Positions 42,791-51,197 of a stretch of DNA of 64,000 nt are shown here, in pieces (within the stretch, counting starts at the first letter, position 1; every line of letters starts with the position of its first letter). The position numbers and the translations under genes are program-made. The notes below the pieces were generated by a model. That model ran no database searches and was not told where the DNA came from. It was given only the letters and a program-made list of their open reading frames with translations. Source of the DNA: Cryomorpha ignava (GTDB taxonomy: Bacteria > Bacteroidota > Bacteroidia > Flavobacteriales_D > Cryomorphaceae); the NCBI RefSeq assembly GCF_010686655.1, contig NZ_JAAGVY010000001.1, positions 124,001 through 188,000 of the forward strand, read 5' to 3'.

Positions 42791-44144
42791 ATTTCACATA
42801 AACCGTTTTTCGATTGATAAATTCCATCATCCCATCTCGGGAAAGTTCGCGTCCAAATCCAGAATTTTTCTGACCGCCAAAAGGCAAACGGGGATCTGAT
42901 TTTACAAGCTCGTTTACAAAGTATGCGCCATCGTCCACTCTATCAACATATTCCAAAGCTTTTTTGACGTTTTTAGTGCAAACAGAAATACCCAGTGCAT
43001 AATTAGACATCTGCGAAAGCTCAAAAGCTTCATCTATATTTTTAGCTTTAATCATTGCAGCTACCGGCCCAAAAGTTTCTTCGTCAAAGGCTGGCATTCC
43101 CGGTTTCACATTTCCTAAAACAGTTGGTTCGTGGTAAGCGTCTTTTTGTTTGCCCCCAAGAAGCAATTTCGCACCCTTTTTAACTGATTCTTTCACTTGC
43201 TTTTGCACTCCTTCGGCCAGATCTATTCGCGCAAGCGTGCCTATCTGGGTATTTTCTTCCATCGGGTCGCCCGATTTTAATTCAATTACCGCCTTTACAA
43301 ATTTATCTACGAATTCATCATACACTTTCTCCTCAATTATAAAGCGTTTTGCTGCAATACAACTCTGTCCTGCGTTCATCATTCGGGCATTTACGGCGGT
43401 TGCCACCGTTTTGTCCATATCGGCGTCTGCCAAAACTAGAAAGGCATTGCTTCCGCCGAGTTCCAAAAGTGATTTTTTAAGGTACTTTCCGGCAAGTTGT
43501 GCTACTGCAGATCCGGCGCGCTCGCTACCTGTGAGTGTTATGGCCTTAACTGCATTATGAGAAATAATCATCTCTGTTTTGTCATGGCCAACAAATGCAT
43601 TTTGGAAAACACCTTTGGGGTAACCGGCCTTATCAAAAACTTCCTCAATCATAGCTGCGCAGCCAAATACGTTTTGTGCGTGTTTTAAAATTCCGGTATT
43701 TCCGGCTGTGAGCGTGGGTGCAGCAAATCTAAAAACTTGCCAAAACGGATAATTCCAGGGCATTACTGCAAATACGCAGCCTATTGGGTTGTGGCGTACA
43801 AAACTTTGGCTGGCATCAGTTTTAATAATCTCATCGGCTAGAAAATCAGCAGCATTCTCTGCATAATAATCACACACCAAGGCGCATTTTTTCACTTCTG
43901 CCCGGGCTTCTACAATGGGTTTTCCCATTTCGAGGGCCATAACTTTGGCATAGCGCTCTACGTTGTCACGTAGCACCTGACCCGCCTTTGCGATAAGCCT
44001 TGTTCGCTCGCCAAGCGGTACTTTGCGCCATTCTTCAAATGTTTTTTCGGCAGTGTCTAAAATTTTGGTCAGTTCTACTTTGGTAGTTTCTTTATGGCTT
44101 CCAACCACTTCGCCATTGTATGGATTTATGCTGTCAAATTTCAT
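42789..44144 (-). CDS. NAD(P)-dependent succinate-semialdehyde dehydrogenase (Sad/YneI type)
   Basis: A 451-residue aldehyde dehydrogenase with MPWNYPFWQ (128-136) at the cofactor site, the general base Glu228 (LELGG) and nucleophile Cys262 (GQSCIAAKR). Overall it is closest to the Sad/YneI branch (EKTFEEWRKVPLGERTRLI opening) that oxidises succinate semialdehyde to succinate, in GABA or putrescine breakdown. Substrate specificity is inferred from the branch. It converges on tssD copy 2 and has no metabolic neighbours, so its location is probably incidental. Confidence 0.9.
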   Translation of the reverse strand: MKFDSINPYNGEVVGSHKETTKVELTKILDTAEKTFEEWRKVPLGERTRLIAKAGQVLRDNVERYAKVMALEMGKPIVEARAEVKKCALVCDYYAENAADFLADEIIKTDASQSFVRHNPIGCVFAVMPWNYPFWQVFRFAAPTLTAGNTGILKHAQNVFGCAAMIEEVFDKAGYPKGVFQNAFVGHDKTEMIISHNAVKAITLTGSERAGSAVAQLAGKYLKKSLLELGGSNAFLVLADADMDKTVATAVNARMMNAGQSCIAAKRFIIEEKVYDEFVDKFVKAVIELKSGDPMEENTQIGTLARIDLAEGVQKQVKESVKKGAKLLLGGKQKDAYHEPTVLGNVKPGMPAFDEETFGPVAAMIKAKNIDEAFELSQMSNYALGISVCTKNVKKALEYVDRVDDGAYFVNELVKSDPRLPFGGQKNSGFGRELSRDGMMEFINRKTVYVK

Positions 44145-44374
44145 AATAATGTTTTACTTGATTCGCGTAAGCGGCCGATTTGAGATTCTTTTACTACTCA
44201 CAATTCGTGTTTTTCGCGGTATGAATATACAACAAGATAAATTGCGTCTTGTTTGTCTGCCTATTCACTCCAATCTTTATGTGCGTGTTTTCCGCTTCCG
44301 CGAATGTGAAATCAGAAACAGGCTATGGCTTCCGACCCTTAGGTTTGACCAAATACCTTTTTGAAAGGAATTTC

Positions 44375-45892
44375 CTATTCTTTCCTTTCCCAAACTTGAT
44401 ACTTTTCGCCTTGGGCGGTTTTTACAAATCGACTGTTTAGCAATTCGTTGGTTTTTACTGTAGTGCTATCTGAAGTCATACTTTCTTCGTATCCAATGCG
44501 CAATACAATGTCAATTCGTTCACCGGTTTCGCTCTCATAGGGCTCGAGCGCGAATGGAGGCCGGCGAGATGAGCCAAACAATCCGAGCCTATGATCCGGA
44601 GCCAAATTTACTTTCCAGCGCACCGGAAATTCGGTTTCAGAGGCTTCATAATTATCCATATTAGCACCTGAAACAAAAGCGGAGGGATACAATCCCAAAT
44701 TATAATGTATCCAATGCGAAGAATATACAAGCGGCACCATTGTCATATTCGGTGGGATATGTTGCGTGCTATCCAATACTTTTTCGGCATAAGCTGAAAG
44801 GTAATTTATCTCTTCTTTATTTTGATAAATCTGCGCAATGTTGATGGCGATTAGCAAAGGGGCTAATACCAAAGTAAATTTAAGGCTAAGATTGAAGGCT
44901 ATAAAAACAGCGAGAAATACGAAGACCCCCAGCAACAGACGAATAGACAGATAGCCGCCCTGCGAAAAATTATTTGGCAGGATAAAATAAAGAGCTAGAA
45001 GAAATAGAGCCGTTAAAAGAGTAGCTCGATTTTGATATTCATTGGTGTAAATAAAAACGAATATCAGTCCAATCAGGATTAGAGCTGTATAAAATAAAAC
45101 GGCCAATCGCTGATCTATAAGATTATATGGAATAAGCGCCTGAAAAGACAGAAGTAGCTTCCAAGGTTCCAAGAAATCGAGAGTCTCAAAAGAATTTTGA
45201 CCCGAATTTTGAAGGATAAAAGTTCCAGAAAAGATTATGGCTGGAAATATTGAAATAAGACTCTTAACCCGGAAGACATATTTCTTTTTCAGAAGAGAAT
45301 CTAGTTGAAATGAAAACCATGCGATAAGCACAAAAATGGCCGGAACGATATGACACCATGCCGTAAATAACAAAAGGAGTGAGAACGCAAGAGTAATTCT
45401 GTTTGACTTGCCAAAACGGGTATCAAACAAAAGCCGACAAACAAACAAAGCCAAACCCAAAGCGAGGCAAAAACTCTGAAAACCAATGTAAAAGCAGAAA
45501 TTATTAAGCAAAGGTAGAATTAGAAATAAGGGCCATACATTGCCGTCTTCTCTCAAACCCAGCACCGATTTAAAGCCTACTGCTAAAAGCAAAATCTCAA
45601 GCGCATAGACCATTTTTTCGGCTATAGCCGGATCAAGAAATTGAAGAAAAAAACACAGCAAGGCGTGCCCGCCCATATTAGGAATAAAAAGACTTCTAAT
45701 CTCAAAAAAATGATTGCTAAAAGGGTTTTCTGAAAAAAGTAGATCATTTAAAAGCGTAGCGTTGTAAAGATGCGCCGGCCCATCGCCGGTATAAAAGTAC
45801 GCCACTGAAAAGATGGGATAGATATTGACTGCAAGCAGAATCCAAAACAGCAGGTGCCCAAAGTTATTACGCTGTGTGAAGAATGCCTTCAA
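44375..45892 (-). CDS. Polytopic membrane protein, possible GT-C-type glycosyltransferase
   Basis: A 505-residue protein with roughly ten membrane helices between about residues 12 and 370 and a C-terminal soluble part of 130 residues. A conserved-looking acidic loop after helix 1 (GDGPAHLYN) recalls the catalytic Asp of GT-C enzymes, which transfer sugars from lipid carriers on the outer face of the membrane. It is divergent from a DPM1-like glycosyltransferase and another membrane protein, so the three may belong to one cell-surface polysaccharide or glycolipid pathway. Family assignment uncertain. Confidence 0.55.
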   Translation of the reverse strand: MKAFFTQRNNFGHLLFWILLAVNIYPIFSVAYFYTGDGPAHLYNATLLNDLLFSENPFSNHFFEIRSLFIPNMGGHALLCFFLQFLDPAIAEKMVYALEILLLAVGFKSVLGLREDGNVWPLFLILPLLNNFCFYIGFQSFCLALGLALFVCRLLFDTRFGKSNRITLAFSLLLLFTAWCHIVPAIFVLIAWFSFQLDSLLKKKYVFRVKSLISIFPAIIFSGTFILQNSGQNSFETLDFLEPWKLLLSFQALIPYNLIDQRLAVLFYTALILIGLIFVFIYTNEYQNRATLLTALFLLALYFILPNNFSQGGYLSIRLLLGVFVFLAVFIAFNLSLKFTLVLAPLLIAINIAQIYQNKEEINYLSAYAEKVLDSTQHIPPNMTMVPLVYSSHWIHYNLGLYPSAFVSGANMDNYEASETEFPVRWKVNLAPDHRLGLFGSSRRPPFALEPYESETGERIDIVLRIGYEESMTSDSTTVKTNELLNSRFVKTAQGEKYQVWERKE

Positions 45893-45983
45893 ATTAGATT
45901 AAGTATAAGACGCATTGCGAAATTCAATATAAATAGAGCGATAAATATAAGACTATCGCAATTTGTTTCCAGTCAAAACTGCG

Positions 45984-46014
45984 TTGGATAGTCTGAACGA
46001 TTCACTTATCTTTG
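45984..46014 (+). promoter_or_regulatory. Promoter of the glycosyltransferase operon (TTG-N20-TATCTTTG)
   Basis: -33 TTG at 45984-45986 and -7 TATCTTTG at 46007-46014, a good match to the Bacteroidota consensus, 100 bp before the ATG at 46114. Confidence 0.65.
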
Positions 46015-46113
46015 AGAATTTTGGATTTGAACCCAGTTCAAAATGCTCCAAAACAAGAAATTTACACCGGAAAATACAGATTGCACAGGCGTTAGTAATT
46101 GAAAGATATCTGA

Positions 46114-46857
46114 ATGATTTACGATAAAAAAATTGTTGTTGTACTTCCCGCTTACAACGCCGAAAAAACACTTCAAAAAACCTTTGAGGAAATACCTTTT
46201 GACATTGTAGATGAGATAATATTGGTTGATGATTCAAGCCTCGATAAAACTTTCGAGAAATCACAAGAATTAGGAATAAAATATGTGATACGGCATGAGC
46301 AGAATAAGGGCTATGGCGGCAACCAAAAAACCTGTTACAATAAAGCGCTCCAACTAAACGCCGATATCGTGGTAATGCTACACCCTGATTATCAATACAC
46401 TCCCAAGCTTATTCACTCCATGTGTTATTTAATTGCAAACGACGTTTATCCCGTTGTTTTAGGATCACGCATTTTGGGAAGAGGTGCAATAAAAGGCGGA
46501 ATGCCGGTTTATAAATACATTGCCAATCGCATGCTCACCTTATTTCAAAATATTTTAATGGGTCAAAAACTCTCGGAATATCATACCGGATTCCGGGCTT
46601 TTTCTGCTCAGGTATTGAGAGACATTAAGTACAATTCAAATTCAGATGATTTCGTTTTTGACAATCAAATGCTGGCTCAGATATGTTTTCAAGATTATGA
46701 AATTGCAGAAATCACGTGTCCTACAAAGTACTTTGAAGAAGCTTCTTCCATAAATTTTAAACGCAGTTCCATTTATGGCCTTGGCGTACTAAAAACTTCG
46801 ATTCAATATTTTCTTGCGAAGAACTTTAATAGCACTTTTAAAATATTTGGTAAGTGA
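46114..46857 (+). CDS. Family 2 glycosyltransferase, DPM1-like
   Basis: A 247-residue GT-A enzyme: VVLPAYNAEKTLQKTFEEIP at the nucleotide site, VDDSSLDKT as the first Asp motif, and the HPDYQYTPK region in place of DxD. The layout is that of polyprenyl-phosphate mannose/glucose synthases, which load a sugar on undecaprenyl phosphate at the inner face of the membrane. It overlaps the next gene (GTGA), which encodes a likely GT-C-type or flippase-like partner, so they form an operon. Confidence 0.9.
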   Translation: MIYDKKIVVVLPAYNAEKTLQKTFEEIPFDIVDEIILVDDSSLDKTFEKSQELGIKYVIRHEQNKGYGGNQKTCYNKALQLNADIVVMLHPDYQYTPKLIHSMCYLIANDVYPVVLGSRILGRGAIKGGMPVYKYIANRMLTLFQNILMGQKLSEYHTGFRAFSAQVLRDIKYNSNSDDFVFDNQMLAQICFQDYEIAEITCPTKYFEEASSINFKRSSIYGLGVLKTSIQYFLAKNFNSTFKIFGK

Positions 46858-47999
46858 AAAGTCTAAAAGGGAATATTGCGGTCTCAATTTTAGTTTTCAT
46901 CAATTTTATATTTTTATACAAGTACGTATCGCGTTATACTGAATTCGGCATATACATTTCGCTACTAATTCTGGTCGCTCAAGTGGGAGTATATCGATTC
47001 CGAAATAGCATAACTATATCGATTAAATCAAAACAGATTATCTGCTTTGCAGTTTTGATCGGAATCATTTCACTGGTATTAATTAGCCATTTCGCTATTC
47101 CTGTAGAGTCATTAAATGTTGATCGGGCAACGGTTATTTCATCCTTTTTAACCGAATTATTCCAGGGTGATTATCCCTATTTTGCCAGGTCGCATATGGG
47201 TAATTTTCCCGGGCCAATGCCGGTATATTTTTTAATTGCAGCACCATTTTACCTTCTTGGCGAATTGAGCATTTTAAGTGCACTGGGCTACTTGGTTTTT
47301 GTACTTTTAATCCGGAAAAAAATCAATTCTGCCCAAAATCTGAATTTCATTTTTTTCTACTTTCTTACTTCGGCGTACTTAATTTGGGAAATCGCGACGA
47401 GAAGCAATGTGTTCTCCTTCACCACCCTTTTGTTATTTGTGCTTATGGCTTTTTTAAACCTTGAGCGTTCGCAGACAACCCGCTTTTATATTCTGGCAAT
47501 ATTAACGGGGATTTTGCTATCAACAAGAAGTGTATATATTTTGGCCTATTTTATATTTTTTATCTCAAGCCTTACCAACCGGGAAATTACATTTAAGCGT
47601 TTATTTCTTTTTCTTTCCATCGCTGTTTTGGCGTTTGGTGCTTCCTTTCTTCCATTTATTATTTTCTTCAAAGACGAATTCGCAATGATGAATCCATTTA
47701 TCATTCAATCGTCATTTTTAGTTCCCACATTTTATACAGCGATTTTTATGTTGATATCAATCGTTCTGGCGTTTTTCGTTAAAAACAAGATTGACAAATT
47801 ATTCTACAGTGGTTTAAGTCTGTTTATTGCCATTTTTATTTATTCCGTTTATCATATAGTCAATTTCGGATACGAGAAATCTTACATGAACAGCAATGTA
47901 GACATATCATATTTTATATTTTGCATGCCGTTTTTAATCATGTATTTATTGAATGAGGAAACCCTAAATACGCCTAAAATAGAATTGCTAAAAACCTGA
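46854..47999 (+). CDS. Polytopic membrane protein partner of the glycosyltransferase
   Basis: A 381-residue protein with about ten to eleven membrane helices. The GTG start overlaps the stop of the preceding family 2 glycosyltransferase (GTGA at 46854-46857), so translation is coupled. A loop with paired acidic and aromatic residues (FQGDYPYFARSHMGNFPG) after the third helix recalls GT-C enzymes. The likely job is to use the lipid-linked sugar made by its neighbour. Substrate unknown. Confidence 0.6.
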   Translation: MKSLKGNIAVSILVFINFIFLYKYVSRYTEFGIYISLLILVAQVGVYRFRNSITISIKSKQIICFAVLIGIISLVLISHFAIPVESLNVDRATVISSFLTELFQGDYPYFARSHMGNFPGPMPVYFLIAAPFYLLGELSILSALGYLVFVLLIRKKINSAQNLNFIFFYFLTSAYLIWEIATRSNVFSFTTLLLFVLMAFLNLERSQTTRFYILAILTGILLSTRSVYILAYFIFFISSLTNREITFKRLFLFLSIAVLAFGASFLPFIIFFKDEFAMMNPFIIQSSFLVPTFYTAIFMLISIVLAFFVKNKIDKLFYSGLSLFIAIFIYSVYHIVNFGYEKSYMNSNVDISYFIFCMPFLIMYLLNEETLNTPKIELLKT

Positions 48000-48052
48000 T
48001 TTTCCATTCCATTCTCAATCTCATTTTTATTTCATCCCATTACAAATTAATA

Positions 48053-48754
48053 TTACTCCGGTTCTTCATCATTATAAGCTGCAGATTCAAATTCTTCTAC
48101 GCCCTTTAGTTCATCGACCCAATTCCATGAGGTATAAACAACAAGCGTATTTGTCTGTTCTTTATCGTCATAATTTGTCGAATCAAATCGCCAAATAATA
48201 TCTTCAGCATCTACAAATTGCTCTCCTTCCACACTATCCTGATAGAGTCGATAAATAGTGTTGTGTTCATCCATCCCTTTGGCCAGCATACGCGCTATAA
48301 ATCCACTATCCGGGTTTTTTAATGCCTCGGCAGAATCGTGGTTCAAAGCTTTAACTTCAAGCTTAATACGCGCTACACCTGGCTGACGAAACTTCATTGG
48401 AAAAGCCAGATGGAGCATGTAGCCTACATTAAACATTTCTTGATGAAACTTCACATCCGGATACCGCTCCCAAAGTGCCAGGCGCCGCGCGTCCACAGCA
48501 ATATTTTCACGCTGACCGGCATTAAATGCATCGCCGAAGCGAAATTCCAATACCTTTTCTGCCGCTTCTTCCGGTTCAAAATCTATCAATGACATAGCAG
48601 CCATATCTCTGATCTCATCTTTGGGAATCTCTTCCGGGTTATCGGCCTCCAAAAATTTTAATAATTCCAAATACTTCTCGTTCGTCCAGCCATTGGGCAT
48701 TTCGTGGATCTCTTCCAACTCCAAAACTTGTACTTTATATTTCCATTTTGACAT
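48053..48754 (-). CDS. Conserved-looking soluble protein of unknown function
   Basis: A 233-residue acidic, soluble protein with no signal peptide, starting MSKWKYKVQVLELEEIHEMP. I do not recognise a family. The composition (EEAAEKVLEFRFG, VKFHQEMFNVGYML) suggests a mixed alpha/beta fold. It is monocistronic, between the glycosyltransferase genes and tssD copy 3, and no functional link is evident. Confidence 0.7.
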   Translation of the reverse strand: MSKWKYKVQVLELEEIHEMPNGWTNEKYLELLKFLEADNPEEIPKDEIRDMAAMSLIDFEPEEAAEKVLEFRFGDAFNAGQRENIAVDARRLALWERYPDVKFHQEMFNVGYMLHLAFPMKFRQPGVARIKLEVKALNHDSAEALKNPDSGFIARMLAKGMDEHNTIYRLYQDSVEGEQFVDAEDIIWRFDSTNYDDKEQTNTLVVYTSWNWVDELKGVEEFESAAYNDEEPE

Positions 48755-49109
48755 AATCTTATTCTATTTTTTGGTACGTAATTCTACGTGAATTTAAACA
48801 GATAGCCGGTCACTATAAAATCTATCACTCCGAATTGAGAAAATTGCATGATTCTTAATTTCGCTTAAAGCGAATGCTGCTTGAATTAAAAACAGTTCAA
48901 ATTTGTGATTGTTTATTCCCGGAAGTGCTACAGTTATACTCCTTCCATTCGTGAGATTGCCCCGAGAATACGGGCAAGAATTCAATAAGGTGGTTTACTT
49001 TGATTCTCAATACATTATGAGTTTTGAAATTCAATATCACTCCACCCTGTGGGCTTAACTTATTGTCTTATAAATGTAGAGAATCTTTTGCAGAAAGAGC
49101 ACATTGCAG
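48755..49109. other. Non-coding gap upstream of tssD copy 3
   Basis: No gene seen; short minus-strand frames lack coding character. The conserved tssD element begins at 49110. Confidence 0.5.
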
Positions 49110-49135
49110 TTAATGAGTTCATAACGGTCGTTAAT
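49110..49135 (+). promoter_or_regulatory. Upstream element of tssD copy 3 (dyad)
   Basis: TTAATGA-N11-TCGTTAAT, ending 112 bp before the ATG, preceded by TGCAG as in copy 1 (TGCAC in copy 2). Confidence 0.75.
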
Positions 49136-49189
49136 CGATTAAAAAGACAGACTCGTGAATCGGACACCATTTAAGGCATTGACTTGCCA

Positions 49190-49197
49190 TACATTTG
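49190..49197 (+). promoter_or_regulatory. -7 box of tssD copy 3 (TACATTTG)
   Basis: TAnnTTTG match in the segment shared with copy 2, 50 bp before the ATG. Confidence 0.6.
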
Positions 49198-49247
49198 TTT
49201 CATCAAATAATCAAAACAAATAAATCACTAACTAAAAACAAACAATT

Positions 49248-49637
49248 ATGGCATTTAGAGCTGACCTTACCATTGACGGAAAAACACACAGACTTTTACA
49301 TTGCAGTTATTCTCTGCACAGAGATGTAGATCCTACCGGCCGTCCTTCATCAGAAGTGAAAGGTGGAACAATTAATTTTGAAATTGAATCTACTGAAGAC
49401 ACTTCTTTGTGGGATTTAATGATCGCCCAATTTAAAAACGTAGATGGAAACATCATTTTTAAGAAGCGCGACGAAGACGCCAAAATGAAAGAAATGACTT
49501 TCAAAACAGCGTACGTTATTGACTATGCTGAGAGCTTTGACTCAGTAGGTGGCAACCCAATGACAATGCGCTTTACCCTTTCGGCAAAAGAAATACAACT
49601 GGGTGCTGAAACTCATGAAAATGAGTGGCCCGTATAA
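49248..49637 (+). CDS. tssD: TssD/Hcp-type tube protein (copy 3)
   Basis: A 129-residue TssD protein, 123 of 129 residues identical to copy 2; the six changes (I9, H14, I46, S53, M107, T122) are mostly conservative, which suggests purifying selection after duplication. Control region and leader are duplicated too. It is followed after 74 bp, past a hairpin, by a plus-strand gene for a coiled-coil protein with a C-terminal hydrophobic segment, a candidate cargo or accessory. Confidence 0.92.
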   Translation: MAFRADLTIDGKTHRLLHCSYSLHRDVDPTGRPSSEVKGGTINFEIESTEDTSLWDLMIAQFKNVDGNIIFKKRDEDAKMKEMTFKTAYVIDYAESFDSVGGNPMTMRFTLSAKEIQLGAETHENEWPV

Positions 49638-49654
49638 ACAACCATTTAAATTTA

Positions 49655-49683
49655 AAGGTCGCGTACGAAAGTGCGCGGCCTTC
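49655..49683 (+). terminator. Hairpin after tssD copy 3
   Basis: Ten-pair stem GGTCGCGTAC (49657-49666), loop GAAA, GTGCGCGGCC (49671-49680), with G-U pairs. The following U-run is weak (TTCATTATT), so read-through to the next gene is possible, giving a high tssD to low downstream ratio. Confidence 0.6.
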
Positions 49684-49711
49684 ATTATTCTAACCAAATT
49701 CTCCCTAAATC

Positions 49712-50353
49712 ATGAATAACCTATCGTATTCTAATCAAAATAATTACCATCTACTCTTTCGCTCATTTAATTCCTTTAATGATCAGCTGTCGAAGCTACA
49801 GATGTCATTTTCCCAATTAAGGTCAAAAACGAAAGAGCTTGAAAAGCAGGCGAAGTCATCCACAAATAGTAAGGATGCAAAGGAGCAGATAATGCAATTG
49901 AGAAACAAAACAATCTATGATTTAAAAGGCATCAAAACTTCTTTGGACTCCTTACATAATCAAAGTCATTCTGTTCTTCAAAAATCACCCAGAAAAGGGA
50001 ACACACAAGTGCGGACAAGTTTGCAAGGTTGGTATGGAAATATTTCAGGTCAATGCGCTAAACTACAAGGTCAAATAGATAGTTTAATTGGAAGCTTAGA
50101 AGCAAGCAACCTTACGCTAGGACACACTGAGGGCGACAAAACCGTTGAGGCCTTAGCGGAATTGCTAGATGCCTACCAAGAAGTTGGTAAAAAAATAAAA
50201 GATTACAAGAAAATCACTTTACAGGATGGTTCACCATCTCTGGGTGAAACCATACCAAAAGACACCATGATAGATCCTCTCTGTGTAATAATTGCATTTC
50301 ACCTCAGTATGACATTAGCAATTATGTTGAAAAAGAACAGAATTGTGAGCTAA
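49712..50353 (+). CDS. Coiled-coil protein with C-terminal hydrophobic segment, linked to TssD
   Basis: A 213-residue protein of unknown family. Residues about 20-150 are rich in Gln, Lys and Ser, with heptad-like patterns (QLSKLQMSFSQLRSKTKELE, LQGQIDSLIGSLEASNL) suggesting an alpha-helical coiled coil. A hydrophobic segment (CVIIAFHLSMTLAIML) lies at 193-208, near the end. It starts 74 bp after tssD copy 3 on the same strand. Genes next to orphan Hcp/TssD copies often encode cargo effectors or their adaptors, but nothing in the sequence shows toxin activity, so this is only context. Confidence 0.6.
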   Translation: MNNLSYSNQNNYHLLFRSFNSFNDQLSKLQMSFSQLRSKTKELEKQAKSSTNSKDAKEQIMQLRNKTIYDLKGIKTSLDSLHNQSHSVLQKSPRKGNTQVRTSLQGWYGNISGQCAKLQGQIDSLIGSLEASNLTLGHTEGDKTVEALAELLDAYQEVGKKIKDYKKITLQDGSPSLGETIPKDTMIDPLCVIIAFHLSMTLAIMLKKNRIVS

Positions 50354-50365
50354 AGTCATCAAATC

Positions 50366-51065
50366 AATAATGTTTTGGGACCACTTCGCTTTATTGCAAC
50401 GATTCCGAGCGCTTATGGCAAATGATGTAGATGTGAGGAGTCATTTTGAATTTCAATTGAAACTTTTCGGTAATTGAAATTGAACAAACCAAATTCCCTC
50501 GGGGTCGATACTCCGTAGACCTCGCTTGAGAGGTGCTAATCTCATACTCCGACCCGGTACGGTGTCGCATGTTTGTAGTAAATTATGATACCGAAAGTCC
50601 TTTCGACCCTGTAAGCGGTCGTACAAGGCACCAAGCAAATAATATTTTGGGACCACTTCGCTTTATTGCAACGATTCCGAGCGCTTATGGCAAATGATGT
50701 AGATGTGAGGAGTCATTTTGAATTTCAATTGAAACTTTTCGGTAATTGAAATTGAACAAACCAAATTCCCTCGGGGTCGATACTCCGTAGAGCTCGCTTG
50801 AGAGGTGCTAATCTCATACTCCGACCCGGTACGGTGTCGCACGTTTGTAGTAAATTATGATACCGAAAGTCCTTTCGACCCTGTAAGCGGTCGTACAAGG
50901 CACCAAGCAAATAATATTTTGGAACCTCTTCGCTTTATTGCAACGATTCCGAGCGCTTATGGCAAATGATGTAGATGTGAGGAGTCATTTTGAATTTCAA
51001 TTGAAACTTTTCGGCAATTGAAATTGAACAAACCAAATTCCCTCGGGGTCGATACTCCGTAGAGC
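50366..51065. repeat. 272-bp tandem repeat, 2.5 copies
   Basis: Unit boundaries near 50373, 50645 and 50917 (third copy ends at 51065). Copies differ at only a few bases. Each unit has a 10-bp inverted repeat (AATTTCAATT, 50449-50458 and AATTGAAATT, 50472-50481 in copy 1) and two cores related to the dyads at 12.2 kb (CCCGGTACGGTGTCG and CGACCCTGTAAGCGGTCG). Small reading frames inside follow the repeat and are not considered genes. Confidence 0.9.
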
Positions 51066-51142
51066 GGTGCAAAGGATTTAGATCAAAAATCATTCGTGGG
51101 TTCGTAGCCTACAAACGACCGCAATCCAGATTTCCCAAAATA

Positions 51143-51176
51143 AAATACCCGTCAAACTTTCGCTTGACGGGTATTT
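51143..51176 (-). terminator. Terminator of the large T9SS gene
   Basis: Perfect stem AAATACCCGTCAA (51143-51155) and TTGACGGGTATTT (51164-51176) with an 8-nt loop. On the minus strand the stem ends in T residues, then TATTTTGG. Confidence 0.75.
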
Positions 51177-51197
51177 AAATTTTAACTTAAAAATGAA

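Noticed and set aside
48794-48985. 63-codon minus-strand frame upstream of tssD copy 3
   Set aside because: No family, and not matched by any similar frame upstream of the other tssD copies.
50453-50910. Two similar minus-strand frames in the 272-bp tandem repeat
   Set aside because: They simply follow the repeat period, and similar peptides (LQTCDT) arise from the dispersed dyads at 12.2 kb, so they reflect repeat DNA rather than genes.
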